A stretch of 64,000 bases of DNA from Streptomyces carminius (lineage in GTDB: Bacteria > Actinomycetota > Actinomycetes > Streptomycetales > Streptomycetaceae), in contig NZ_PGGW01000019.1 of assembly GCF_002794255.1 (NCBI RefSeq), positions 188,501 through 252,500 of the forward strand, given 5' to 3'. How positions within the stretch are numbered: the first letter of the stretch is position 1; the number at the start of each line of letters is the position of its first letter. The translations under genes were made by a program, and so were the position numbers. The notes under the pieces were generated by a model. It worked only from the letters and a program-made list of their open reading frames with translations. It made no database searches and was not told the origin of the DNA. Below are positions 54,122-62,605 of this stretch, in pieces.

Positions 54122-54152
54122 GTGTGCCCCCGCCCGGCGGGCGGGGGCACAC
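54122..54152 (-). terminator. 14-bp perfect stem-loop separating lspA from rluD
   Basis: Arms 54122-54135 and 54139-54152 with a 3-nt loop, 22 nt after the lspA stop. Implies that rluD is transcribed separately. Confidence 0.75.
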
Positions 54153-54173
54153 GGCGGGCCGGCCGGTGGCCGG

Positions 54174-54800
54174 TCAGTCCCGGTGGACGGTGCCGTCCGG
54201 GTCCAGCCCCCGGAAGGACAGGAACACGATCAGCACACCGCCGCAGACGATCGCCGAGTCGGCGAGGTTGAAGACGGCGAAGTGCGCGGGCGCGATGAAG
54301 TCCACGACATGTCCCTGGAAGACCCCCGGCGCCCGGAAGATCCGGTCGGTGAGGTTGCCCAGGGCCCCGCCCAGCAGCAGTCCGAGCGCGAGGGCCCACG
54401 GTGCGCTGTACAGCCTGCGGGAGATCCGTACGATCACCACGATCACGGCCGCCGCGATGACCGTGAAGACGACGGTGAGGGCCTCGCCGATACCGAAGGC
54501 GGCACCCGGGTTGCGCACCGCCTGGAACCGCAGCCAGGTGCCGATCACCTCGATCGGATCGTGTCCCTCCAGCCTCTCCACCACGATGACCTTGGTGATC
54601 AGGTCCAGGGCGTACGCGACGGCCGCCACGATGGCGAGCTCCACGATCCGCCGGCGGCGGCCGGACGCGGGCCGCCCGGGACCCCCGGCGCCGTCCTCGG
54701 CTCCGGGGGTCCCGGCGCCGCCGGTGCCGTCCACGGACTCGCCCTCGGTCATGGCCTCTGCCTGGCCGGGCTTCCCGCCCGCCCGTTCCACCTCTGTCAC
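54174..54800 (-). CDS. lspA: Lipoprotein signal peptidase
   Basis: 208 aa aspartyl membrane protease removing signal peptides from diacylated lipoproteins. Four helices; [18 protein letters not shown] and FNLADSAI carry the catalytic aspartates. A hydrophilic 50-residue N-terminus precedes the first helix. GTG 54800 was chosen because a -10 lies 7 nt before it; internal ATG (54752) is an alternative. Confidence 0.95.
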   Translation of the reverse strand: MTEVERAGGKPGQAEAMTEGESVDGTGGAGTPGAEDGAGGPGRPASGRRRRIVELAIVAAVAYALDLITKVIVVERLEGHDPIEVIGTWLRFQAVRNPGAAFGIGEALTVVFTVIAAAVIVVIVRISRRLYSAPWALALGLLLGGALGNLTDRIFRAPGVFQGHVVDFIAPAHFAVFNLADSAIVCGGVLIVFLSFRGLDPDGTVHRD

Positions 54801-54807
54801 GTGATGC

Positions 54808-54813
54808 AGGGTA
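54808..54813 (-). promoter_or_regulatory. -10 element TACCCT, leaderless lspA
   Basis: TACCCT (minus strand) ends 7 nt before the GTG with no ribosome binding site between. Confidence 0.55.
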
Positions 54814-54834
54814 CGTCACACCCGCCCGGGGCCG

Positions 54835-55503
54835 TCAGCGGCGTTCCTGCCGCTGCTTGCACTCCACACAGAGCGTGGCCCGGGGGAAGGCCTGCATCCG
54901 CGCCTTGCCGATCGGCTCCCCGCAGTTCTCGCAGTCGCCGTACGTCCCGGCCACCAGCCGGTCCATGGCGCGCTCGGTCTGGTAGAGCATCTCGCGGGCG
55001 TTCTCCGCCAGGGACATCTCGTGTTCACGGGTGATGTTCTTGGTGCCCGTGTCGGCCTGGTCGTCCCCGGCGGCGTCGGCCGAGTCGCGCATCAGATCCT
55101 CGAGGGCCTCCTCGGCGGTGTGGATCTCGGCGCGCAGCCGCTCGGCCTCCCCGGCCAGCGCGGCGCGCGCCTCCTCCACCTCGTCCGGGGTCCAGGCCTC
55201 CTCCCCCGGCCGTACGGCCAGCTCGCCGGGGGCGGCGGGGGCCGCCGCCGTCCGTGCCGGGGGGACCGAGGTGGCTGTCCCGGCGGCCTGTGTCTCCGTC
55301 GTGCTCTTCTTGGCAACCACCGTCTTGGCTCCTGTCTTCTTCCCGGCCGCTTTCCCGGCCGCCTCTTCCGTGGCCTTCTCCGCGGCCCTGCCCGCGGTCT
55401 TCCCCGCGGCCCCGCCCGCGACGGTGCCGCCCGCGCCGCCGGCGCCCATGGCGGGTTCCCGTACGGCCCCGCTCCTCCTCGCCGGGGTCTCCCTCACCAC
55501 CAT
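54835..55503 (-). CDS. TraR/DksA-family zinc-finger protein with long Ala/Lys-rich N-terminus
   Basis: 222 aa. The last 120 residues form the TraR/DksA fold: coiled-coil helix (EEARAALAGEAERLRAEIHTAEEALEDLM), and the zinc finger CENCGEPIG...CVECK. The first 100 residues are rich in Ala, Lys, Gly and Thr (AAEKATEEAAGKAAGKK), histone-tail-like and probably disordered. DksA-type proteins act through the RNA polymerase secondary channel; this one lacks a clear DxxDxA tip. GGGAGAG lies 7 nt before the ATG. Confidence 0.85.
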   Translation of the reverse strand: MVVRETPARRSGAVREPAMGAGGAGGTVAGGAAGKTAGRAAEKATEEAAGKAAGKKTGAKTVVAKKSTTETQAAGTATSVPPARTAAAPAAPGELAVRPGEEAWTPDEVEEARAALAGEAERLRAEIHTAEEALEDLMRDSADAAGDDQADTGTKNITREHEMSLAENAREMLYQTERAMDRLVAGTYGDCENCGEPIGKARMQAFPRATLCVECKQRQERR

Positions 55504-55515
55504 GACCGCTCTCCC

Positions 55516-55528
55516 TCACATATTGTGA
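55516..55528. promoter_or_regulatory. TCACA-TAT-TGTGA palindrome at the traR/dksA promoter
   Basis: A perfect 5-bp inverted repeat with a 3-nt centre, 13-25 nt upstream of the ATG and overlapping a probable -10 (CAATAT, minus strand). AT-rich relative to surroundings; possible operator. Confidence 0.3.
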
Positions 55529-55702
55529 TCTTGCTCGCGGACAGTGACGCGAACGATAAATCGGCATCATTCACCCGGCAACGGGACGCGCCGGTCCGCC
55601 CGGGCCTCCTCCGAGGAACTTCCGGCAGGCCCGTATCCCTGCGAAGCGTTGTGCCCCGCCCCGCCGCCCGAAAACCGGTCCGCCCGCCCCCGGGAGCACC
55701 CT

Positions 55703-55708
55703 TACACT
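55703..55708 (+). promoter_or_regulatory. Candidate -10 element of ileS
   Basis: TACACT places transcription start near 55715, giving a leader of about 295 nt that contains the T-box. Confidence 0.45.
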
Positions 55709-55729
55709 GGGCGGAGCGAAAGGCGTGGA

Positions 55730-56008
55730 TGGGGACGAGTAGCGTTCCGTGAGCGGCCATGAGCGACCCGGGGACGGTGTGAGCCCGGGGGCGAGCGCGG
55801 CGTGAAGATCACCCCGGAGCCGCCGGAAGAAAGCCTCCCGGACGGGCGGCGAGTAGAACCGGCAGCGCGGCACCAATGAGTGGGCGGCAGGAGGCGTGCA
55901 CGGCGCGTCCGCCGTCAAGGAGGGTGGTACCGCGGGTACCGGCGCCGACAGGCGGACGGTCTCGTCCCTCCGGCGGAAGTCACGACGTCCGTTGGAGGAA
56001 GCCCGCTC
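55730..56008 (+). ncRNA. T-box riboswitch, Ile-specific, ileS leader
   Basis: The T-box sequence AGGGTGGTACCGCG is exact at 55921-55934, including the TGGT bulge that pairs with the tRNA NCCA end. A stem I-like GGGGACGAGTAGC lies at 55731-55743, and the specifier ATC (Ile) is at 55808-55810 in GTGAAGATCACC. CCTCC (55966-55970) can pair with the ileS ribosome site GGAGG (55994-55998), the translational sequestrator known for actinobacterial ileS T-boxes: uncharged tRNA-Ile should free the site. Confidence 0.9.
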
Positions 56009-59000
56009 ATGAGCCAGCAGTCCCCGCCCCAGTACCGTCCGGTGCCCGCCCAGGTGGACCTCCCCGCCCTGGAGCGCGCCGTGCTGGACTTCTGGCGCGA
56101 GAACAAGACCTTCGCCCGCAGCCTGGAGCAGTCCGAGGGCCGCCCCGAGTGGGTGTTCTACGAGGGGCCGCCCACCGCCAACGGCATGCCCGGCGCCCAC
56201 CACATCGAGGCCCGCGTCTTCAAGGACGTCTTCCCGCGCTTCCGCACCATGCGCGGGTACCACGTGGCCCGCAAGGCCGGCTGGGACTGCCACGGGCTGC
56301 CGGTGGAGCTGGCGGTGGAGAAGGAGCTGGGCTTCTCCGGCAAGCAGGACATCGAGGACTACGGCATCGCGGAGTTCAACGCCAGGTGCCGCGAGTCGGT
56401 GACCCGGCACACCGACGCCTTCGCCGAGCTGACCACCCGGATGGGCTACTGGGTCGACCTGGACGAGGCCTACCGGACGATGGACCCGCAGTACGTCGAG
56501 TCCGTGTGGTGGTCGCTGAAGCAGATCTTCGGCAAGGGCCTGCTCGTCCAGGACCACCGGGTGGCGCCCTGGTGCCCGCGCTGCGGCACCGGCCTGTCCG
56601 ACCACGAACTGGCGCAGGGCTACGAGACCGTCGTCGACCCCTCGGTCTTCGTCCGCTTCCCGCTCACCTCCGGCCCGCTGGCCGGCGAGGCAGCGCTGCT
56701 GGTGTGGACGACCACCCCCTGGACGCTGGTGTCCAACACCGCGGTCGCCGCCCATCCCGAGGTCACCTACGTGGTGGCCACCGACGGCACCGAGAAACTG
56801 GTGGTGGCCGAACCGCTGCTGGCCAAGGCGCTGGGTGAGGGCTGGAGCGCGACGGGGCAGAGCTTCACCGGCCGGGAGATGGAGCGCTGGGCCTACCGGC
56901 GCCCGTTCGACCTGGTGGAGATCGAAGGGGCGCACTTCGTCCTCAACGCCGGGTACGTCACCACCGAGGACGGCACCGGCCTGGTCCACCAGTCCCCGGC
57001 CTTCGGCGAGGACGACCTGCTCACCTGCCGTGCCTACGGGCTGCCGGTGGTCAACCCCGTCCGGCCCGACGGCACCTTCGAGGAGGGAGTGGGCCTGGTC
57101 GGCGGGCAGTTCTTCAAGAAGGCCGACGAGGCGCTGGTCGCCGACCTCGACGCGCGCGGTCTGCTCTTCCGCCATGTGCCGTACGAGCACAGCTACCCGC
57201 ACTGCTGGCGCTGCCACACCGCGCTGCTCTACTACGCGCAGCCGTCCTGGTACATCCGCACCACCGCCGTCAAGGACGAACTGCTGCGGGAGAACGAGCG
57301 GACCAACTGGTTCCCGGAGTCGGTCAAGCACGGCCGCTACGGCGACTGGCTGAACAACAACATCGACTGGGCGCTGTCCCGCAACCGCTACTGGGGCACG
57401 CCGCTGCCGATCTGGCGGTGTGCGGAGGACCACCTCACCTGCGTGGGCTCGCTGACGGAGCTGTCCGAGCTCACCGGCACCGACCAGTCCGGCCTGGACC
57501 CGCACCGGCCGTACATCGACGCCGTCACCTTCACCTGCCCCGCCGAGGGCTGCTCCCGTCGGGCCGTCCGCGTCCCGGAGGTCATCGACGCCTGGTACGA
57601 CTCGGGCTCGATGCCCTTCGCCCAGTGGGGCTACCCGTACCGCAACAAGGAGCTGTTCGAGAAGCGCTACCCGGCGCAGTTCATCTCCGAGGCCATCGAC
57701 CAGACCCGCGGCTGGTTCTACACGCTGATGGCGGTCGGCACGCTCGTCTTCGACCGCTCCTCCTACGAGAACGTGGTCTGCCTGGGCCACATCCTCGCCG
57801 AGGACGGCCGGAAGATGTCCAAGCACCTGGGCAACATCCTGGAGCCGATCCCGCTGATGGAGCGGCACGGCGCGGACGCGGTGCGCTGGTTCATGGCGGC
57901 GGGCGGCTCGCCGTGGAGCGCGCGGCGCGTCGGGCACGGCACGATCCAGGAGGTCGTCCGCAAGACCCTGCTGACCTACTGGAACACCGTCGCCTTCCAG
58001 GCGCTGTACGCCCGCACCTCCGCCTGGGCGCCCTCCCAGGCCGACCCGGCTCCCGCCGAGCGGCCGCTGCTGGACCGCTGGCTGCTGAGCGAACTGCACG
58101 CCCTGACCGACCTGTGCACCCAGGCCATGGAGGCGTACGACACCCAGCGCGCCGGCAAGCTGCTGTCCACCTTCGTGGACGACCTGTCCAACTGGTACGT
58201 GCGCCGTTCCCGGCGCCGCTTCTGGCAGGGCGACGCGGCGGCGCTGCGCACGCTGCACGACGTGCTGGAGACCGTCACCCGGCTGATGGCGCCGCTGGTG
58301 CCGTTCATCACCGAACGGGTCTGGCAGGACCTGGTCGTGCCCGTCACGCCCGGCGCGCCGGACTCGGTCCACCTGGCCACCTGGCCCGAGGCCGACCTGT
58401 CGGCCGTCGACCCGGACCTGTCCCGCGACATGCTGCTGGTGCGGCGGCTGGTGGAGCTGGGCCGGGCCACACGCGCCGAGTCGGGGGTCAAGACCCGGCA
58501 GCCGCTGTCGCGGGCACTGCTCGCGGCGCAGGGCTTCGAACTGCTCAGCGACGAACTGCGGTCCCAGATCGCCGAGGAGCTGAACGTCACCTCGCTCGCC
58601 TCCCTGGCGGAGGTCGGCGGCTCCCTGGTGGACACCACGGCGAAGGCCAACTTCCGCGCCCTGGGCCGCCGGTTCGGCAAGCGCACCCAGGAGGTCGCCA
58701 GGGCCATCGCCGCCGCGGACGCCACCGCGCTCTCGGCGGCGCTGCGCGCGGGCACGGCGGCGGTGGAGATCGACGGCGAGACGATCGCGCTGTCGCCGGA
58801 GGAGGTCATCATCACCGAGACCCCGCGTGAGGGCTGGTCGGTGGCCTCCGACACGGGCGCCACGGTCGCCCTCGACCTGGAGATCACCCCGGAACTGCGC
58901 CGGGCCGGCCTGGCCCGGGACGTGATCCGGCTGGTCCAGGAGGCACGCAAGAACAGCGGGCTGGACGTGGCCGACCGGATCGTCCTGCGCTGGCGCTCGG

Positions 59001-59158
59001 ACGACCCGGAGGTCACCCGGGCGCTGAACGACCACCAGGCCCTGGTCTCCGACGAGGTCCTGGCGGTGGACTACGCGGAGGGCGAGGGGGACGGCTCCTT
59101 CGGCGAGCCCTTCGAGGACGAGGCGCTGTCCCTGGTCTTCCGGCTCCGCCGGGCGTAG
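56009..59158 (+). CDS. ileS: Isoleucyl-tRNA synthetase
   Basis: 1049 aa class I synthetase charging tRNA-Ile. The HIGH-region reads PPTANGMPGAHH (G62-A63-H64-H65), i.e. GXHH instead of HXGH; KMSKH is in GRKMSKHLGN. The CP1 editing domain shows WTTTPWTLVSNTAVA and the conserved GLVHQSPAFGEDD. Zinc-type CPRC and CWRC pairs and the anticodon-binding C-terminus are present, making it IleRS type-2-like. GGAGGA is 9 nt before the ATG and controlled by the T-box. Confidence 0.98.
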   Translation: MSQQSPPQYRPVPAQVDLPALERAVLDFWRENKTFARSLEQSEGRPEWVFYEGPPTANGMPGAHHIEARVFKDVFPRFRTMRGYHVARKAGWDCHGLPVELAVEKELGFSGKQDIEDYGIAEFNARCRESVTRHTDAFAELTTRMGYWVDLDEAYRTMDPQYVESVWWSLKQIFGKGLLVQDHRVAPWCPRCGTGLSDHELAQGYETVVDPSVFVRFPLTSGPLAGEAALLVWTTTPWTLVSNTAVAAHPEVTYVVATDGTEKLVVAEPLLAKALGEGWSATGQSFTGREMERWAYRRPFDLVEIEGAHFVLNAGYVTTEDGTGLVHQSPAFGEDDLLTCRAYGLPVVNPVRPDGTFEEGVGLVGGQFFKKADEALVADLDARGLLFRHVPYEHSYPHCWRCHTALLYYAQPSWYIRTTAVKDELLRENERTNWFPESVKHGRYGDWLNNNIDWALSRNRYWGTPLPIWRCAEDHLTCVGSLTELSELTGTDQSGLDPHRPYIDAVTFTCPAEGCSRRAVRVPEVIDAWYDSGSMPFAQWGYPYRNKELFEKRYPAQFISEAIDQTRGWFYTLMAVGTLVFDRSSYENVVCLGHILAEDGRKMSKHLGNILEPIPLMERHGADAVRWFMAAGGSPWSARRVGHGTIQEVVRKTLLTYWNTVAFQALYARTSAWAPSQADPAPAERPLLDRWLLSELHALTDLCTQAMEAYDTQRAGKLLSTFVDDLSNWYVRRSRRRFWQGDAAALRTLHDVLETVTRLMAPLVPFITERVWQDLVVPVTPGAPDSVHLATWPEADLSAVDPDLSRDMLLVRRLVELGRATRAESGVKTRQPLSRALLAAQGFELLSDELRSQIAEELNVTSLASLAEVGGSLVDTTAKANFRALGRRFGKRTQEVARAIAAADATALSAALRAGTAAVEIDGETIALSPEEVIITETPREGWSVASDTGATVALDLEITPELRRAGLARDVIRLVQEARKNSGLDVADRIVLRWRSDDPEVTRALNDHQALVSDEVLAVDYAEGEGDGSFGEPFEDEALSLVFRLRRA

Positions 59159-59177
59159 GGGCCGCCGGGGCCGCGCG

Positions 59178-59231
59178 CGGCTCCCGGCTGTTCCGGGCCG
59201 CCGCCGGGTGGCCCGGAACAGCCGGGAGCCG
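59178..59231 (+). terminator. 22-bp perfect terminator stem of ileS
   Basis: Arms 59178-59199 and 59210-59231 with a 10-nt loop, 20 nt after the stop. The stretch 59232-59407 to the divIVA terminator is repetitive GC-rich sequence without a gene. Confidence 0.85.
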
Positions 59232-59407
59232 GCCGGGTCGGCGCGGTACCGGGGAGCGGAGCACCGGCCGGGCGGAGTGCCCTCCGGAGGTGCCGGGGCT
59301 GCCCCCGAACTCCCCGGAGCCGGCCGGACGGTGGCCGCCGCCGTACGGGCACCGCCCGGCATCCCCGGTGGCCGGACCTGCCGGGCAGGCCCGTAGTACC
59401 ACCACGC

Positions 59408-59453
59408 CGACGGGCCGGGCCCGGGACCACACGGTCCCGGGCCCGGCCCGTCG
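59408..59453 (-). terminator. 21-bp perfect terminator stem of divIVA
   Basis: Arms 59408-59428 and 59433-59453 with an ACAC loop, 63 nt past the divIVA stop. Confidence 0.85.
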
Positions 59454-59516
59454 TGATATGCCGATCCGTCCGTCACCCGCGGCGGGCACCTCGGTCCCCG
59501 CCGCCGGTTCAGCCGG

Positions 59517-60635
59517 TCAGTTGTCGTCCTCGTCGATGAGGAAGCCCCGCATCGGTGACGGTGCCTGCTGCATCGGCTGAGGGCCCTGCGGCCTGACCGG
59601 CGCCATCGGCTGGGTCATGGCCGGGGACATCTGCTGCTGCCCGCCGTACGTCTGACCGCCGCCCTGGTTGTGGCCACCGTGGCCACCGCCGTGACCGCCC
59701 GGACCGCCCATCGACTGGCCGCCCTGGTTGTGACCGCCCATCTGCTGGTGTCCGCCCATCCCGCCGCCGGCCGGGGCCATCGAGGGGGACGGCGGCAGCG
59801 AGGCCGCCGCCGGGGTGCGCGGCGGGGCCAGCGAGTCGTCGGCCTGGCTCTCCAGCTGGCGCAACTGGCTCTCCAGGTAGGACTTCAGCCGTGTGCGGTA
59901 CTCGCGCTCGAAGCCGCGCAGATCCTCGACCTTGCGCTCCAGCGTGGCGCGGGCGGACTCCAGGGAGCCCATCGCGACGCGGTGCTTCTCCTGCGCGTCC
60001 CGCTCCAGGGCGTCGGCCTTGGAACGGGCGTCCCGCTCCAGGCCCTCGGCGCGGCTGCGCGCCTCACCGACGATCTTGTTGGCCTCGGAACGGGCCTCCG
60101 CGATCGCCTGGTCGGCGGTCTGCTGCGCCAGCGACAGCACACGGGCCGCGCTGTCACCACCCGGGCCACCGGGACCGCCCGGACCACCGGGACCGCCGTG
60201 GCCGCCCGGACCGCCCATGGGGCCGCCGTGACCCATCGGACCGCCGTGCCCCATCGGACCGGGACCGTGCGGGCCCTGCGGCCCGGGCCCGCCGGGACCT
60301 GCCGGCAGCTGCGGTGCACCGCCGGGCAGCTGGGGCGGACCGCCCATCTGCCCCGGCGGGACCGGCTGCGGTCCTGATATGGCGGCGGGCACGGGCGCGC
60401 CGGGCCTCTCCTGGTGCTCCGGCGGCTTCCGCATGCCCTGTTGCTGCTGGCTCTGCGCGGCGGCCCGGGTCGCCGCGGCGAGCTTGGCGCGCAGGTCCTC
60501 GTTCTCCCGGAGCAGCCGGGTCAGTTCGGCCTCGACCTCGTCGAGGAAGGCGTCGACCTCGTCCTCGTCGTAGCCCTCGCGGAGTCGGACGGTCGTGAAC
60601 TGCTTGTTCCGCACGTCCTCGGGGGTCAGCGGCAT
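59517..60635 (-). CDS. divIVA: DivIVA polar growth protein
   Basis: 372 aa. The conserved N-terminal membrane-binding coil LTPEDVRNKQFTTVRLREGYDEDEVDAFLDEVEAEL is followed by a Pro/Gly/His-rich linker (about 70-165, [14 protein letters not shown]), a long coiled coil (about 165-270) and a Gln/Gly/Met-rich tail. Essential for tip extension and branching in Streptomyces. It can be transcribed from ylmG and from its own TACGGT promoter overlapping the ylmG stop. GGTGGAGAG precedes the ATG. Confidence 0.98.
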   Translation of the reverse strand: MPLTPEDVRNKQFTTVRLREGYDEDEVDAFLDEVEAELTRLLRENEDLRAKLAAATRAAAQSQQQQGMRKPPEHQERPGAPVPAAISGPQPVPPGQMGGPPQLPGGAPQLPAGPGGPGPQGPHGPGPMGHGGPMGHGGPMGGPGGHGGPGGPGGPGGPGGDSAARVLSLAQQTADQAIAEARSEANKIVGEARSRAEGLERDARSKADALERDAQEKHRVAMGSLESARATLERKVEDLRGFEREYRTRLKSYLESQLRQLESQADDSLAPPRTPAAASLPPSPSMAPAGGGMGGHQQMGGHNQGGQSMGGPGGHGGGHGGHNQGGGQTYGGQQQMSPAMTQPMAPVRPQGPQPMQQAPSPMRGFLIDEDDN

Positions 60636-60673
60636 CTCTCCACCTCAACGTAAGTCATCGGCATATCGGCAGG

Positions 60674-60679
60674 ACCGTA
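60674..60679 (-). promoter_or_regulatory. Candidate -10 element of divIVA
   Basis: TACGGT, minus strand, gives a leader of about 30 nt and lies directly beyond the ylmG stop. Confidence 0.4.
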
Positions 60680-60683
60680 TCGC

Positions 60684-60968
60684 TCACAGCCCGGCCACGA
60701 CACTGATCAGGATGTAGACGATGATCATCAGTACGAAGAAGGACAAATCAAGCGCCACACCCCCGAAGCGCAACGGCGGTATGAACCGCCGCAGCAGCTT
60801 GAGTGGCGGATCAGTGACAGTGTAGGTGGCCTCCAGGACGACCACCATCGCCTTGCCGGGCTGCCATGAGCGGGCGAACATGAAGACGTAGTCCATCACC
60901 AGGCGGAAGATCAGTACGACCAGGAAGCATTGCAGCGCAATGAGGATCACCTGCTGTGCGACTCCCAT
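60684..60968 (-). CDS. ylmG: YlmG/YggT-family membrane protein
   Basis: 94 aa with two helices (about 5-30 and 70-92) flanking ARSWQPGKAMVVVLEATYTVTDPPLKLLRRFIPPLRFGG, the YggT signature. Found next to sepF in most Gram-positive division clusters; linked to division and sporulation septa in Streptomyces. 68 bp downstream of sepF. Confidence 0.95.
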   Translation of the reverse strand: MGVAQQVILIALQCFLVVLIFRLVMDYVFMFARSWQPGKAMVVVLEATYTVTDPPLKLLRRFIPPLRFGGVALDLSFFVLMIIVYILISVVAGL

Positions 60969-61036
60969 CGTGCGCTTCCCTCTCCCCTTGCTCCGTGTCC
61001 GGCCCGTGGGCCGGCGTACTGCGGTGTGGTCCGATC

Positions 61037-61684
61037 TCAGCTCTGGTTGAAGAACCCGCCCTCTGCGATGCGGGCCTTGTCCTCCGCCGTGACATCGACG
61101 TTAGCAGGCGACAGCAGGAATACTTTCTGTGTCACCCGCTCGATACTCCCATGGAGGCCGAAGACCAGACCGGCGGCGAAGTCGACGAGACGCTTCGCGT
61201 CCGTGTCGTCCATCTCGGTCAGGTTCATGATCACGGGAGTGCCCTCGCGGAAGTGTTCCCCGATAGTACGGGCTTCGTTGTACGTCCGGGGGTGCAGTGT
61301 GGTGATCCGGTAGGGCTCCCGCTCGGACACGACCTTGGGCATGATCACCGGCGCGTTCTTCTCCAGGCTCTGGCGTTCGGGTGTGATGGACGACACGGGG
61401 GCGATCCTCCCGGACCGCCCGCTGTCGGGGACGGCCGCGGGAATCTGCTCACGCTCCCGGCGGGCCGGAGGACGGACGACGCGCACCGGCTCCTCGGGCT
61501 CCGGCTCCTCCTCGGCCTTGGCCGCGGGGGCGTCCACGGGCTGGTGCGGCTGATGCCGTCGCCGGTCCCGCTCGGGCTCCGGCTCGGGCTCGAACTCGTC
61601 GTCGGGGTCGAACCCCGGGCCGTCGTACCCATCGTCCTCCACGAGGCCGAGGTAGACCGCCATCTTGCGCATCGCGCCGGCCAT
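61037..61684 (-). CDS. sepF: Cell division protein SepF
   Basis: 215 aa. The amphipathic membrane anchor [16 protein letters not shown], an acidic/Arg linker (about 25-110) and the SepF core ([54 protein letters not shown]) that binds the FtsZ tail. Tethers FtsZ to the membrane; Streptomyces lacks FtsA. A TATGGT -10 (61848-61853) lies about 165 nt upstream; the 201-bp gap 61685-61885 contains a CCGGTGGTC repeat. Confidence 0.97.
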   Translation of the reverse strand: MAGAMRKMAVYLGLVEDDGYDGPGFDPDDEFEPEPEPERDRRRHQPHQPVDAPAAKAEEEPEPEEPVRVVRPPARREREQIPAAVPDSGRSGRIAPVSSITPERQSLEKNAPVIMPKVVSEREPYRITTLHPRTYNEARTIGEHFREGTPVIMNLTEMDDTDAKRLVDFAAGLVFGLHGSIERVTQKVFLLSPANVDVTAEDKARIAEGGFFNQS

Positions 61685-61847
61685 TCTCTGCGTCCTCCGC
61701 TCTGTGGTGGTTCCCCTGCCCGCGGGCGGGGGAGGCCCCTTCCCTGCCCCCGGCACCTCCGGCAGGAGGCCCCAGGGCCCCGCCCCCGGTGGTCCCGGTG
61801 GTCCCGGTGGCCCTGGATCCACACGGCCATCCCCTTCAGGCGGAATG

Positions 61848-61853
61848 ACCATA
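61848..61853 (-). promoter_or_regulatory. Candidate -10 element of sepF
   Basis: TATGGT, minus strand, in a rare AT-rich patch (AGAAAATATGGT); would give a leader of about 155 nt. Confidence 0.35.
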
Positions 61854-61885
61854 TTTTCTGTTGTGCTCCGACTCCTTCGGCGACG

Positions 61886-62605
61886 TTACCGGAGCCCGGG
61901 TCGGACTCCGAGTACCGCGCTGCCGATACGCACATGTGTCGCACCTGCCGCCACCGCTTCCTCCAGGTCCGCGCTCATTCCCGCGGAGACCATGGTGGCA
62001 GCAGGATGGCGGGCCCGTAGCCGGGTTGAGATTTCCGCCAGCCGCTCGAAGGCCGCCTCCGGCCGCCCGGCGTACGGCCCGGACAGGGGTGCGACCGTCA
62101 TCACACCGGCCGGCCACAGCCCCGGCGCGGCGGCCAGCGCGTCGGCCAACTCCCCCACCTCGCCGGGCGCGGCACCGCCGCGTTCCCCCGCCGCACCCGA
62201 CTCCCGGTCGAGCGCCACCTGGACGAGGCAGCCGATCCGCCGCCCGGCCCGTTCGGCCGCCGAGGACAGCGCGCCGACCAGTCTGAGCCGGTCGACCGAG
62301 TGCACGAAGTCGGCGTAACGGGCGACCGAGCGGACCTTGTTGGTCTGCAACTGCCCCACGAAGTGCCAGGTGAGGGCGAGATCGGCACAGGACGCCGCCT
62401 TGTGGGCCGCCTCCTGGTCGCGGTTCTCCGCCACCTGCCGCACCCCGAGTCCGGCCAGCAGCCGGACGTCCTCGGCGGGGTAGGTCTTCGTGACCACGAT
62501 CAGGGTCACGTCCTTCGGTTCGCGCCCCGCGGTGACACAAGCGCGGGTGATGCGCTCCTCCACCCGGGCGAGACGGCCGGCCAGTTCGGCCCTGCGGTCG
62601 CTCAC
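61886..62605 (-). CDS. yggS: PLP homeostasis protein, YggS/YBL036C family
   Basis: 239 aa TIM barrel. PLP lysine K40 in LIVVTKTYPAEDV; WHFVGQLQTNK, SVDRL, MTVAPLSG and MSADLEEAVAAGATHVRIGSAVLG are conserved. Balances free PLP and amino/keto acids. GTG at 62605 overlaps pgeF (GTGA). Confidence 0.95.
   Translation of the reverse strand: MSDRRAELAGRLARVEERITRACVTAGREPKDVTLIVVTKTYPAEDVRLLAGLGVRQVAENRDQEAAHKAASCADLALTWHFVGQLQTNKVRSVARYADFVHSVDRLRLVGALSSAAERAGRRIGCLVQVALDRESGAAGERGGAAPGEVGELADALAAAPGLWPAGVMTVAPLSGPYAGRPEAAFERLAEISTRLRARHPAATMVSAGMSADLEEAVAAGATHVRIGSAVLGVRPGLR

Noticed and set aside
55571..59476. Minus-strand open frame of 1301 codons across ileS
   Set aside because: No motif, antisense to a clear ileS and running through the T-box and terminator.
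59660..60420. Gly/Pro/His-rich repeats in divIVA as a possible CRISPR-like or satellite array
   Set aside because: They are coding low-complexity repeats of the DivIVA linker, without spacers.
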